Part shown: in pieces, positions 9,601 to 16,949 of the stretch | How the letters are laid out: each line of letters opens with the position of its first letter | How positions within the stretch are numbered: position 1 is the stretch's first letter | NCBI GenBank assembly: GCA_021205695.1 | Contig: JAJPXB010000019.1 | Coordinates: 1-64,000, forward strand | Direction: 5' to 3' | DNA from: Clostridiales bacterium | GTDB lineage: Bacteria > Bacillota > Clostridia > Oscillospirales > Oscillospiraceae | DNA: 64,000 bases | Notes under the pieces: model-generated | What the model saw: only the letters and a program-made list of their open reading frames with translations | The model's database searches: none | What the model was told of the DNA's origin: nothing | Made by a program: the position numbers and the translations under genes

Positions 9601-9629
9601 TTGACAAACGGGTCTGATTCCGGTAAAAT
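9601..9629 (+). promoter_or_regulatory. Strong promoter of the tRNA pair
   Basis: Consensus TTGACA at 9601-9606, a 17-base spacer, and TAAAAT at 9624-9629. The predicted transcript begins about 25 bases before tRNA-Thr. Confidence 0.75.
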
Positions 9630-9659
9630 ACTCCTTGCTGATTCCGAAAGGGCGAGCTT

Positions 9660-9732
9660 GCTGGTATAGCTCAGTTGGTAGAGCAGCTGATTTGTAATCA
9701 GCAGGTCGGGGGTTCAAGTCCGTCTACCAGCT
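9660..9732 (+). tRNA. tRNA-Thr (anticodon TGT)
   Basis: Acceptor arms GCTGGTA (9660-9666) and TACCAGC (9725-9731) pair perfectly. The anticodon stem is GCTGA/TCAGC with the loop TTTGTAA, anticodon TGT at 9693-9695. The D-arm AGCTCAGTTGGTAGAGC and T-loop GTTCAAGTC are canonical. CCA is not encoded. Confidence 0.97.
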
Positions 9733-9750
9733 TTCAGCAAAACCGAATAT

Positions 9751-9833
9751 GGAGGAGTACCCAAGTGGCTAAAGGGGGCAGACTGTAAATCTGTTGGTTG
9801 ACGCCTACAATGGTTCGAATCCATTCTCCTCCA
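9751..9833 (+). tRNA. tRNA-Tyr (anticodon GTA)
   Basis: Acceptor GGAGGAG (9751-9757) pairs with CTCCTCC (9826-9832). Anticodon GTA is at 9785-9787 in the loop CTGTAAA. The long variable arm of a class II tRNA is present, as expected for tyrosine in bacteria, and the T-arm has GGTTCGAATCC. It is co-transcribed with tRNA-Thr. Confidence 0.97.
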
Positions 9834-9838
9834 TCGTG

Positions 9839-9875
9839 ACCGGGAACCGTGTATTCGGCTCCCGGTTCCTTTTTG
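9839..9875 (+). terminator. Terminator of the tRNA operon
   Basis: ACCGGGA (9839-9845) pairs with TCCCGGT (9860-9866), followed by TCCTTTTT. It lies six bases after tRNA-Tyr. Confidence 0.75.
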
Positions 9876-9904
9876 CCCTTGTCGGCAAGACGGCCCCGGA
9901 AATC

Positions 9905-9916
9905 AAACGTTTGTTC
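9905..9916 (-). promoter_or_regulatory. Second LexA-type box, orphan
   Basis: On the minus strand this reads GAACAAACGTTT, identical to the box upstream of lexA at 11693-11704. It sits in the 226-base gap between tRNA-Tyr and the carboxypeptidase gene, with no obvious gene start nearby on either strand. Confidence 0.4.
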
Positions 9917-9978
9917 TATCTGATGCAGATATATTATCACCAAACGGAGAAACTGTCAAGGGGGAATTTTATAGAATT

Positions 9979-10005
9979 TCTCCGTATGGAGATAACATAC
10001 GGAGA
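9979..10005. repeat. Ten-base inverted repeat between tRNA-Tyr and dacF
   Basis: TCTCCGTATG (9979-9988) and CATACGGAGA (9996-10005) are exact complements separated by seven bases. It could be a regulator site or an RNA hairpin; no T-run follows. Confidence 0.6.
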
Positions 10006-10019
10006 ACATGCGCCCGAAA

Positions 10020-10050
10020 AAGGGCCGACGCGCCGCGTCGGCCCTTTTCG
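10020..10050 (-). terminator. Terminator of the dacF-type gene
   Basis: AAGGGCCGACGCG pairs with CGCGTCGGCCCTT around a short loop. On the minus strand the stem is followed by a run of five T, just after the stop of the carboxypeptidase gene. Confidence 0.75.
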
Positions 10051-10059
10051 ATTGGCTGT

Positions 10060-11445
10060 TTATCTTCTCCGGCTGCCCTTGTAATTCCGGGGCCGGCGGG
10101 TGCCGGTGTAGTTGCCGTATTTCCGCCTTGGGCGGAACACGGTGAGCCGGAGGATGACCACCAGAACGACGATCACCGCCAGACCGATGGCCGCCTTGAG
10201 CCAGTTGTCGGAGATGAAGTCCTCTATCGCCTTTTGGGTGGCCAGGAAGGAGGACTGCTCCACAGAGGTGGCCGCCACCAGGTCTACGGTGCCGTAGGCC
10301 TCGCCCTCCAGGTAGACGGTCAGTGAACCCAGCACATCCCCGGCCTCCACCGGAGCCTCTACGGATTCCACCGTCTCGTACTCGATGGTGAAGTCGTCGG
10401 CGGTGACGTCGTTGGGCAGCAGGGCGTCCAGGCTGCCGGAGGGGACCACCAGCACGCTGTCCACGTCTACGCCCAGGGTCACGGGGACCTCCGCTACCGG
10501 CGTGTCCAGATCCAGAATGGAGTGGTAGGAGAAATTGCTGAAGCCCCACTTCAGCAGTCGGGTGGACTCGGAAAACTGCATCCGGTGGGTGCCGTCGTTG
10601 TCCACGACTGTCTCCGCACCCATGACCACCGAGATGAGGATGGTCCCGTCCTCCTCGGCGGCGGCCAGCAGACAGTAGCCTGCGTCGCTGGTGGAGCCGG
10701 TCTTGATGCCGATACAGCTGTCATAGACGTAACCGGAGTATTTTTTGCTGGTCAGCAGACCGTTGGTGTTGGCGAAGGTGCGCTCCTCGCTCATATTGGT
10801 GGCGGGGACGGTATAGCTGTCGGTGGAGACGATGGTGCGGAAGGTCTCGTTGCTCATGGCCTCCCGGGCGATGAGGTAAAGGTCGTAGCAGGTCGTGTAA
10901 TGGTTCTCGTCCTGAATGCCGTGAGGGTTGGCGAAGTGAGTGCCGGTGCAGCCCAGCTCCGTGGCCCGCCGGTTCATCAGATCGACGAAGGAGGACACTG
11001 TGCCGGAGACTGCCTGGGCCAGGATGTTGGCCGCCTCGTTGGCAGAGGGGAGAAGCAGGCAGTAGAGGAGATCCTCCACCGACATGGTCTCGCCGATCTG
11101 GATATTCTGGGTGCTGCCGTCGGAGGGGATGTCCAGCCAGGTCTCGCCCCCGGCGGTGATCTCCGTGTCCAGGGAGAGGTCGCCCCGATCCACCGCCTCC
11201 AGCACCAGCAGGGCGGTCATCACCTTGGTAATGCTGGCAGGGTACACCTTTTCATAGGCGTTCTGCTCGTAATAGATCACGTCCTCGGTCATGTTCACCA
11301 GCAGGGCGGCCTCGGCGTCGATCTCCATGTCCGCCACCAGCTCGGAGACCTGGGACAGATCCTCCGCCTGTGCGGAGAGGGGACTGACTATGGAAAAAAC
11401 CAGCACAAGGGCCAGGAAAAGGGAGAGGATTCGATAACGTTTCAT
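10060..11445 (-). CDS. D-alanyl-D-alanine carboxypeptidase, DacF-like penicillin-binding protein
   Basis: A serine peptidase of family S11, 461 residues, trimming the terminal D-Ala of peptidoglycan pentapeptides outside the membrane. There is a signal peptide at 1-27 (cleavage after AQA), catalytic SITK (71-74), SAN (134-136) and KTG (248-250). A C-terminal beta-rich domain and then a membrane anchor (about residues 413-431) with an Arg/Lys-rich tail follow. Genes of this type in sporulating Firmicutes (dacF, dacB) can be vegetative or forespore-expressed; nothing nearby settles which. It is followed by its own terminator. Confidence 0.93.
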   Translation of the reverse strand: MKRYRILSLFLALVLVFSIVSPLSAQAEDLSQVSELVADMEIDAEAALLVNMTEDVIYYEQNAYEKVYPASITKVMTALLVLEAVDRGDLSLDTEITAGGETWLDIPSDGSTQNIQIGETMSVEDLLYCLLLPSANEAANILAQAVSGTVSSFVDLMNRRATELGCTGTHFANPHGIQDENHYTTCYDLYLIAREAMSNETFRTIVSTDSYTVPATNMSEERTFANTNGLLTSKKYSGYVYDSCIGIKTGSTSDAGYCLLAAAEEDGTILISVVMGAETVVDNDGTHRMQFSESTRLLKWGFSNFSYHSILDLDTPVAEVPVTLGVDVDSVLVVPSGSLDALLPNDVTADDFTIEYETVESVEAPVEAGDVLGSLTVYLEGEAYGTVDLVAATSVEQSSFLATQKAIEDFISDNWLKAAIGLAVIVVLVVILRLTVFRPRRKYGNYTGTRRPRNYKGSRRR

Positions 11446-11692
11446 GATTCATTTGCTCCTGTATCCACGCAGCGGGCCGGACAGAGCGGCGACCTGCAAA
11501 TTTCGATCGGTTGCCCCTCATTATACCAGACCGGGCCGGTCAAGGCAACGGGAAATCAGGGGAAATCCCGTATTTACTGCGTCATGCGTGGGGCGGAAGG
11601 GGAACGCGGCGCCTCCGGCGGACGCAGAGGCAACAGATTCCCGCAGGGAGGGATTTTCTCTCCTCCGTGGGAAATTTTTGCCTCAATTCATA

Positions 11693-11704
11693 GAACAAAC
11701 GTTT
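11693..11704 (+). promoter_or_regulatory. SOS box of lexA
   Basis: GAACAAACGTTT fits the Firmicute LexA site (CGAAC-N4-GTTCG type) with one mismatch. It lies 64 bases before the lexA start and close to a TATGAT-like -10 at 11726-11731, implying autorepression. Confidence 0.75.
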
Positions 11705-11767
11705 GCATTTCGCCGCTGCCTGTGGTATGATACGGTCAGGAAAAAAGAACGGATGGAGGAATCTGCC

Positions 11768-12361
11768 ATGAAGGAACTGACACCCAAGCAGCAGCGGATC
11801 TATGACTATATTCTGGACTTCACCGCCGAATACGGCTATCCCCCCTCTGTCCGGGAGATTGCCGCCGCCGTGGGGCTGAAAAGCCCTTCCACCGTCCACT
11901 TCCATTTGAAGGCGCTGGAGGAGGCGGGGGCCATCGTCCGGGGCAGCGGCAAGACCAGGGCCATCACCCCCGCGGAGGAGCCTGCGAGCCGCCTGAACCA
12001 GATTCCCGTGGTGGGCAATGTGGCCGCGGGCAGCCCCATCCTGGCGGACGAGTGCATCGAGGATTATCTGGTGTTCGACACCGACGGCCTCACCGGGGAG
12101 CATTTTGCCCTCCGCATCCGGGGGGAGAGTATGCTGAAGGCGGGCATCCTCCCCGGAGACTATGTCATCGTTCACCAGCAGGAGACTGCCCGGAACGGGG
12201 AGATCGTCATCGCCCTCATCGGGGACGACGCCACCTGCAAGCGGCTGGACCGGCGCAACGGAGAGACCTGGCTGCTGCCGGAAAACGACGACTATGAACC
12301 CATCGACGGCAGCGAGGCCACCATCCTGGGCAAGGTGGTGGCAGTCGTCCGCCGGTACTGA
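11768..12361 (+). CDS. lexA: SOS repressor LexA
   Basis: A 197-residue repressor. The winged helix is at about 1-65 (PPSVREIAAAVGLKSPSTVHFHL recognition region), the self-cleavage site A87-G88 is in GNVAAGSP, and the catalytic dyad is S121 (RGESM) and K158 (DATCKRL). RecA-stimulated cleavage lifts repression of DNA-repair genes. ATG at 11768 follows ATGGAGGAATCTGCC; the longer open frame upstream has no ribosome site. The stop is one base from the start of ogt, so ogt is probably part of the same DNA-damage operon. Confidence 0.97.
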   Translation: MKELTPKQQRIYDYILDFTAEYGYPPSVREIAAAVGLKSPSTVHFHLKALEEAGAIVRGSGKTRAITPAEEPASRLNQIPVVGNVAAGSPILADECIEDYLVFDTDGLTGEHFALRIRGESMLKAGILPGDYVIVHQQETARNGEIVIALIGDDATCKRLDRRNGETWLLPENDDYEPIDGSEATILGKVVAVVRRY

Positions 12362-12362
12362 G

Positions 12363-12827
12363 ATGGTCTGCGCAGGCTGGATCGCCCCCATCGGCCCTGT
12401 GGTGCTGGGGGAGGAGGAGGGTCGGCTGACGCGCCTTTGGCTCCCGGGGCAGATACCGTCCGGCCTGGCCTTTGGGGAAAGCCCCGCACTGGAAGCGGGG
12501 CTTTCGGCGTTGGAGGGGTATTTTCAGGGCCGCCCCATCCCTCGAAGCTTGCCCCTGCGTCCCTCGGGCACGCCCTTTCAGCGGGCTGTGTGGTCCGCGC
12601 TGGAGGACATCCCCTGGGGCGAGACGAGGATCTATGGTCAGCTCGCCGCACAGCTGGGCCGCTCCGGCGCAGCCCGGGCGGTGGGGCAGGCCTGCCATCG
12701 AAATCCATTGCCCATTTTTATCCCCTGTCATCGGGTGGTGGGCGCCAACGGGAGGCTCACCGGTTTTGCGGGAGGACTTGCGTGCAAGGAGGCGCTGCTC
12801 CGCCTGGAGCGGGAGCAGCACTTATAG
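12363..12827 (+). CDS. ogt: Methylated-DNA-[protein]-cysteine S-methyltransferase
   Basis: A 154-residue suicide DNA-repair protein that removes methyl groups from O6-methylguanine. The acceptor cysteine is C122 in PCHRVVG, and the helix-turn-helix region GETRIYGQLAAQLG precedes it. It starts one base after the lexA stop, suggesting translational coupling and SOS control. The N-terminal domain is short, as in many Ogt proteins. Confidence 0.92.
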   Translation: MVCAGWIAPIGPVVLGEEEGRLTRLWLPGQIPSGLAFGESPALEAGLSALEGYFQGRPIPRSLPLRPSGTPFQRAVWSALEDIPWGETRIYGQLAAQLGRSGAARAVGQACHRNPLPIFIPCHRVVGANGRLTGFAGGLACKEALLRLEREQHL

Positions 12828-12863
12828 AAATAAAATTTTTTGAAAAAATCTTTTGAAAAGTGC

Positions 12864-12892
12864 TTGACAAGCCGGCCATCCTGTGGTAAGAT
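12864..12892 (+). promoter_or_regulatory. Very strong promoter with AT-rich UP-like element, driving non-coding sequence
   Basis: TTGACA at 12864-12869 and TAAGAT at 12887-12892 are 17 bases apart. Immediately upstream (12829-12862) is a tract of repeated A and T runs (TTTTTTGAAAAAATC, TTTTGAAAAG), the pattern of an UP element. Transcription should begin about 12899, with no gene downstream on this strand before 13640. Confidence 0.75.
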
Positions 12893-12898
12893 ACTGCC

Positions 12899-13640
12899 AT
12901 GGAGAGGAGGGAACCCCAATTCCCCCACTCTACAGGATCAGAATAGTCCCCACGGGAAGCCGATTTCCAACATCGCACTTTCCCAGGCAGCATCCAGAGG
13001 AGACGAAACCAAAGCGAAAGACCAACGAACCGACCGCCGGAGGGGAGCCGTTCATACCAGAGAAAGACCGGTTGTACACAGCGTCCTGGAAGGACAGACA
13101 GACAACGGAGCATTCAAGGGATGAGACGGAACGACCAGAGGGCGGAAGGGAGCCGCTGGAAGGAGAGCGCAGGAAAGGCCTGAACGAGATGCTTCAATAC
13201 CGAAGAGTGGATTTGGAAAAGCGCACTTCTGAATACGCTGGACGGGAGAGAAGCTTCAGACAGGAAAAAAGGCGCAGCAGCAGAGGACGACCGTTTTCGG
13301 GATGAAAAAGCAGCGAAACCTCATCGACCGATCTTTCCAAAGAAATGCTTTTTACCAGAGCAAAAACCAAAAAGGATGATATCCGGGACAACGGGTTGAT
13401 TCTGAAAGGACGGATTTTCAACGGATCTGATTTCTAAGGAAAGCGCTTCCTGAGGGGACTATCTGAACCTGGCCTCCGGCGACCGTGCGGCCGGAGAGCC
13501 GACGCTTACAACAGTTTTAGAACTGCGTGATATATACGAAGGAAATCTGGAGAACAGGAGGTTATGGGTAAAATGACAGATTTTAAGAGGGAACGGAAGT
13601 GACCTGTACCGTAGCGCAGCGGATACAGGTCACTTCCATT
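12899..13640 (+). ncRNA. Candidate large non-coding RNA, unassigned family
   Basis: About 740 bases between ogt and the convergent mgtE gene, bounded by a strong promoter and a strong terminator. The open frames inside have no ribosome sites and low-complexity Arg/Glu/Lys-rich translations. The sequence is purine-rich and has local hairpins: AGGAA/TTCCT at 13437-13451; GGC-CTCCGGC/GCCGGAG-GCC at 13471-13500; CAGTT/AACTG at 13512-13525. The motif GGAGGGGAGCCG (13039) recurs as GGAAGGGAGCCG (13144). An AGGAGG at 13556 precedes a 9 to 12 codon mini-ORF (13564 or 13573 to 13602) whose stop lies in the terminator stem. I find no RNase P, tmRNA or SRP landmarks. Known large bacterial RNAs such as OLE, ROOL and GOLLD could not be tested without a covariance search. 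Confidence 0.6.
13594..13640 (+). terminator. Terminator of the candidate non-coding RNA
   Basis: GGAAGTGACCTGTA pairs perfectly with TACAGGTCACTTCC around a 15-base loop, followed by ATTTTTTT. It reads on the plus strand, where no protein gene precedes it since ogt ended 770 bases earlier. Confidence 0.9.
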
Positions 13641-13654
13641 TTTTTCGTCAAAAA

Positions 13655-13690
13655 CAGCGAGCCCGCCCTCCGAACCGGGAGGACGGGCTT
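13655..13690 (-). terminator. Terminator of the mgtE operon
   Basis: Inverted repeat GCCCGCCCTCC/GGGAGGACGGGC around 13664-13692, directly after the mgtE stop. On the minus strand TGTTTTTGACG follows. The arms have one mismatch. Confidence 0.6.
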
Positions 13691-13698
13691 TCCTGCGG

Positions 13699-15081
13699 TC
13701 AGATATGCAGCAGCAGCACGGCAATGCCGAAATAGATCAGCAGGGAGAGGGCGTCCACCACGGTAGTGATGAACGGGCTGGCCAGCACCGCCGGGTCCAG
13801 CCCCACCCGGTCGGCCAGGATGGGGAACAGCGCCCCCAGCAGCTTGGCGGCCACCACCGTCACAATGATGGTCAGGGAGACCACCAGCGCCACCATCACC
13901 GTCACGGCGGGGTTGTTCATGAGCAGTCGGTCTACCAACATCATCTTTCCAAAGTTCACCACCGCCAGGCTGACGCCGCTGAGCAGCGCCACCCGCAGCT
14001 CCTTCCACAGCACCCGGCCTGTGTCCCGTATCCCGATCTCGTGGAGGGACAGGGCGCGGATGATCTCCGCCGAGGACTGTGCGCCGGAGTTGCCGCCGGT
14101 GTCGCTGAGCATAGTGATAAAGGAGGTCAGCACCATGCAGGCGGCCAGAGCGTTTTCGTAGCTGGTGATGATCTGTGCGGTAAAGGTGGAGGACAGCATG
14201 AGCAGCAGCAGCCAGGGGAGGCGGCTGGCGGAGAGCTGCCGGACGCTGGAGCGAAGATAGGGCGTCTCTGAGGGGAGCATACCGGCCATCTTCTGAATGT
14301 CCTCGGTAGTCTCCTCCTGCATGACGTCCATCACGTCGTCGGCGGTGATGATGCCCACCAGACGCCCGCCGGCGTCCACCACCGGCATGGCGGTCAGGTC
14401 ATAGCGTCCGAATTTTCGGGCCACGGCCTCCTGGTCCTCCTGGGTGGCGGCGGAGATGGGGTTGTCGTCCATGATCTCCCCCACCGTGTCCTCGTACGCC
14501 GAAAGCATCAGCGTCCGGATGGTGACAAAGCCGGTGAGCCGCCGACCGGTATCCACCACATAGCACACGTCGATGGTCTCCACGTTCTCCGCCTCCCGGC
14601 GGATACGCTGGAAGCAGTCGGATACCGTCATATCCTGCTCCAAGTCGATCAGCTCGGTGGTCATCAGCGCTCCGGCGGAGTCCTTGGGGTAGTTTAAGAT
14701 CTGGTTGATGCCCGCCCGCATCTCCGGCGCGGCGTGGGCCAGGATACGCCGCACCACGTCGGCGGGCATCTCCTCCACAATGTCGGCGGCGTCGTCCAGG
14801 TACAGCTCGTCCAGCACCGCCCGCAGCTCGCTGCTGGAGAAGCCGTTGATAAGCTGCTGCTGATGCTCCGGGGTCAGCTCTACAAACACCTCGCCTGCCA
14901 GCTCCTCCGGCAGCAGCCGGAACAGCAGGGGGATGTTCTCTCCGGAGAGACTGTCCATGAGCTGGGCCACGTCGGCAGGCTCCAGGGGCAGGAGCATCCC
15001 CCGGAGCTGGGCGTATTGTTTCTGGTTCAGAAGGCTCTCCGCAATGGCGGTGAGCCGATACAGCCTTGCATCGGAATACAT
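13699..15081 (-). CDS. mgtE: Magnesium transporter MgtE (second copy of tandem pair)
   Basis: A 460-residue Mg2+ channel. The N-terminal superhelical MgtE_N domain (about 25-125) and two CBS domains (about 130-255, GIITADDVMDVM near the end) act as the cytoplasmic Mg2+ sensor. Five membrane helices follow (about 285-460), with the pore signature GGNSGAQSS and the DPAVLASPFITTVVDALSLLIYF helix end. It starts 55 bases after the first mgtE with its own AAAGGAGG site and shares that gene's M-box promoter. The two copies are clearly paralogous over their full length but divergent. Confidence 0.95.
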   Translation of the reverse strand: MYSDARLYRLTAIAESLLNQKQYAQLRGMLLPLEPADVAQLMDSLSGENIPLLFRLLPEELAGEVFVELTPEHQQQLINGFSSSELRAVLDELYLDDAADIVEEMPADVVRRILAHAAPEMRAGINQILNYPKDSAGALMTTELIDLEQDMTVSDCFQRIRREAENVETIDVCYVVDTGRRLTGFVTIRTLMLSAYEDTVGEIMDDNPISAATQEDQEAVARKFGRYDLTAMPVVDAGGRLVGIITADDVMDVMQEETTEDIQKMAGMLPSETPYLRSSVRQLSASRLPWLLLLMLSSTFTAQIITSYENALAACMVLTSFITMLSDTGGNSGAQSSAEIIRALSLHEIGIRDTGRVLWKELRVALLSGVSLAVVNFGKMMLVDRLLMNNPAVTVMVALVVSLTIIVTVVAAKLLGALFPILADRVGLDPAVLASPFITTVVDALSLLIYFGIAVLLLHI

Positions 15082-15136
15082 AACGTGACCTCCTTTCCGG
15101 AATAGGGACGCGGGGAAGCGTGCCGTGGGCGGAAGC

Positions 15137-16522
15137 TCACATGGGGATGAGCGCCAGAGCGAACCCGAAATAGATCAGCAGAGACAGGGCGTCTACGATA
15201 GTGGTGATGAGCGGGCTTGCCAGGACGGCGGGGTCCAGTCCCACCTTATCCGCCAGGACGGGGAGGATCGCGCCGATGGTTTTGGCGCAGATGACCGTGC
15301 AGATCAGGGTCAGGCTGACCACCAGGGCCACCAGAGGGGTGACCGCCGGATTGTTGAACAGCAGCCGGTCTATCAGCATCATCTTCAGGAAGTTGGCCGC
15401 CGCCAGGGCGACGCCGCAGACGATGGCCACCCGACACTCCTTCCAGATGACCCGGGGCAGGTCGCTGAACCGGATCTCATGGAGGGACAGGGCGCGGATA
15501 ATGGCCACGGAGGCCTGGGAGCCGGAGTTGCCGCCGGTGCCGCTGAGGATGGTGATATAGGCGGTCAGGATCATGCAGGCGGACAGGGCGCTTTCAAATC
15601 GGGTGATGATAATGCTGGAGAAGGTGGCCGACAGCATGAGCAGTAGCAGCCATGGAAACCGGCTCTTCCACGTCTCCAGGACGCCGGTGCGGAGATAGGG
15701 CTTGTCGGTGGGCAGGATAGCGGCCATCTTCTCGATATCCTCGGTGGCCTCTGCCTGCATGACGTCCATCACGTCGTCGGCGGTGATGATGCCCACCAGA
15801 CGGTTCTCCGTGTCCACCACCGGCATGGCCATCAGGTCGTACCGGCTGAACCGCTGCGCCACCGTCTCCTGATCCTCCAGAGTGGTGACGGAGAGGAGAT
15901 TGGTGTCCATGATGTCCCCGATCTCATCCTCATAGCTGGCGAGAAACAGGTCGCGGATGGTGACATAGCCCAGCAGCTTCCGGCTCTTCTCCACCACATA
16001 GCAGACGTTGATGGTCTCCACGTCGGAGGCGTTCCGGCGGATGCGCTTGAAGCAGTCCTCCACCGTCATGTCCCGCTTCAGATCGATATACTCCGTGGTC
16101 ATCAGGGAGCCGGCGGAGTCCTCCGGGTATTTCAGGATCTCATTGATGCTCTTGCGCATCTCCGGCTCGGAGTGGGCCAGGATGCGCCGCACCACGTTGG
16201 CGGGCATCTCCTCTACGATGTCCACGGCGTCGTCCAGGTATAACTCGTCCAACACCTCTTTCAGCTCGGTGTTGGAGAAGCTGCGGATGAGCTGCTCCTG
16301 GTGCTCCGGGTTCAGCTCCACAAACACCTCCGCCGCCGTCTCCTTGGGCAGCAGCCGGAACACCAGGGGAATGCTCTCCCCGGGGAGGTCGTCCATGAGC
16401 TGAGCGATGTCCACCGGCTCCAAAGGGAGGAGGCTCCCCCGGAGCTGCGCATACTGTTTTCGCTTCAGGAGATCCTCCACAATGTGGACCATTTTTTCCC
16501 GTCTGCGTTCAAAATCAGCCAC
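15137..16522 (-). CDS. mgtE: Magnesium transporter MgtE (first copy, behind the M-box)
   Basis: A 461-residue MgtE with the same order as its neighbour: MgtE_N domain, two CBS domains, five membrane helices with GGNSGSQASVAIIRALSLHEI. I start it at GTG 16522 (VADFERRREK) because AAAGGAGG lies 8 bases upstream. The open frame continues upstream through the riboswitch terminator and is not coding there. Expression should fall when cytoplasmic Mg2+ is high, through the M-box. Confidence 0.93.
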   Translation of the reverse strand: MADFERRREKMVHIVEDLLKRKQYAQLRGSLLPLEPVDIAQLMDDLPGESIPLVFRLLPKETAAEVFVELNPEHQEQLIRSFSNTELKEVLDELYLDDAVDIVEEMPANVVRRILAHSEPEMRKSINEILKYPEDSAGSLMTTEYIDLKRDMTVEDCFKRIRRNASDVETINVCYVVEKSRKLLGYVTIRDLFLASYEDEIGDIMDTNLLSVTTLEDQETVAQRFSRYDLMAMPVVDTENRLVGIITADDVMDVMQAEATEDIEKMAAILPTDKPYLRTGVLETWKSRFPWLLLLMLSATFSSIIITRFESALSACMILTAYITILSGTGGNSGSQASVAIIRALSLHEIRFSDLPRVIWKECRVAIVCGVALAAANFLKMMLIDRLLFNNPAVTPLVALVVSLTLICTVICAKTIGAILPVLADKVGLDPAVLASPLITTIVDALSLLIYFGFALALIPM

Positions 16523-16568
16523 AGTGACGACCTCCTTTTTGCCAATCTGTCTCGCTCTCCGCCCGGAG

Positions 16569-16608
16569 GACAAAAAAGCATCTGATACCATGTCCGGCAT
16601 CAGATGCA
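16569..16608 (-). terminator. Riboswitch-controlled terminator of the mgtE operon
   Basis: On the minus strand GCATCTGATGCC pairs with GGTATCAGATGC (small mismatch at the loop end), followed by TTTTTTG. It lies between the M-box aptamer and the first mgtE gene, the expected expression platform. Confidence 0.85.
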
Positions 16609-16634
16609 CGCGAGCGCCATTCAGACCGTCCCAA

Positions 16635-16800
16635 AGGACGCCCACCCACCGTTCAAGCTTTAGCATCACAAGGCAGTGAAATTGCATTAGATGACACCTT
16701 TGGGTTCGATGTCACCTGTTCAGACCAACGGATCGTGTCTCCACGACTTTGCGGCAGCAACCCGTATCCTTGTGGTAGCCTTACCTACCGGATCAATATT
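16635..16800 (-). promoter_or_regulatory. M-box (ykoK leader) Mg2+ riboswitch
   Basis: The minus strand has the M-box landmarks in order: GGTAGGTAAGGCTACC (consensus GTTAGGTGAGGCTCC), GGATACGGGTTGCTGCCGC (consensus ATACGCTACTGCC), then CTAATGCA and TGTGATGCTAAAGCTT near the 3' end (consensus ATGCTAAAGCTC). It is followed by a terminator and two Mg2+ transporter genes. M-boxes bind several Mg2+ ions and switch transcription off when Mg2+ is plentiful. The edges are approximate. Confidence 0.9.
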
Positions 16801-16813
16801 CTCTCTGCCCTCT

Positions 16814-16842
16814 ATAGTATGCCAAATGACGGCTGATGTCAA
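16814..16842 (-). promoter_or_regulatory. Promoter of the M-box/mgtE operon
   Basis: On the minus strand TTGACA (16842-16837), a 17-base spacer and TACTAT (16819-16814). The transcript would start just before the M-box. Confidence 0.75.
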
Positions 16843-16886
16843 CCCCATGGAATGTAAAAAGACGCTTACCCCTCTCTGACAAGCAT

Positions 16887-16918
16887 AAACCCCGAAGCCG
16901 GGCCCGGCTTCGGGGTTT
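16887..16918. terminator. Perfect 32-base palindrome, terminator of the citrate synthase gene
   Basis: AAACCCCGAAGCCGGG is followed directly by its exact complement with no loop bases, 31 bases after the citrate synthase stop. Three to four T follow on each strand. Confidence 0.75.
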
Positions 16919-16949
16919 CGTCTGTTTTGGCAGGCGGGAAGAGAACGGC

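Noticed and set aside
9794..10084. 96-residue open frame running out of tRNA-Tyr
   Set aside because: It begins inside the tRNA and passes through two terminators.
12883..13305. 140-residue open frame within the candidate non-coding RNA
   Set aside because: No ribosome site, low-complexity Arg/Glu/Lys-rich translation, and the promoter and terminator frame a longer non-coding unit.
16523..16687. Upstream extension of the first mgtE frame
   Set aside because: It crosses the riboswitch terminator; the GTG at 16522 has AAAGGAGG at proper distance.
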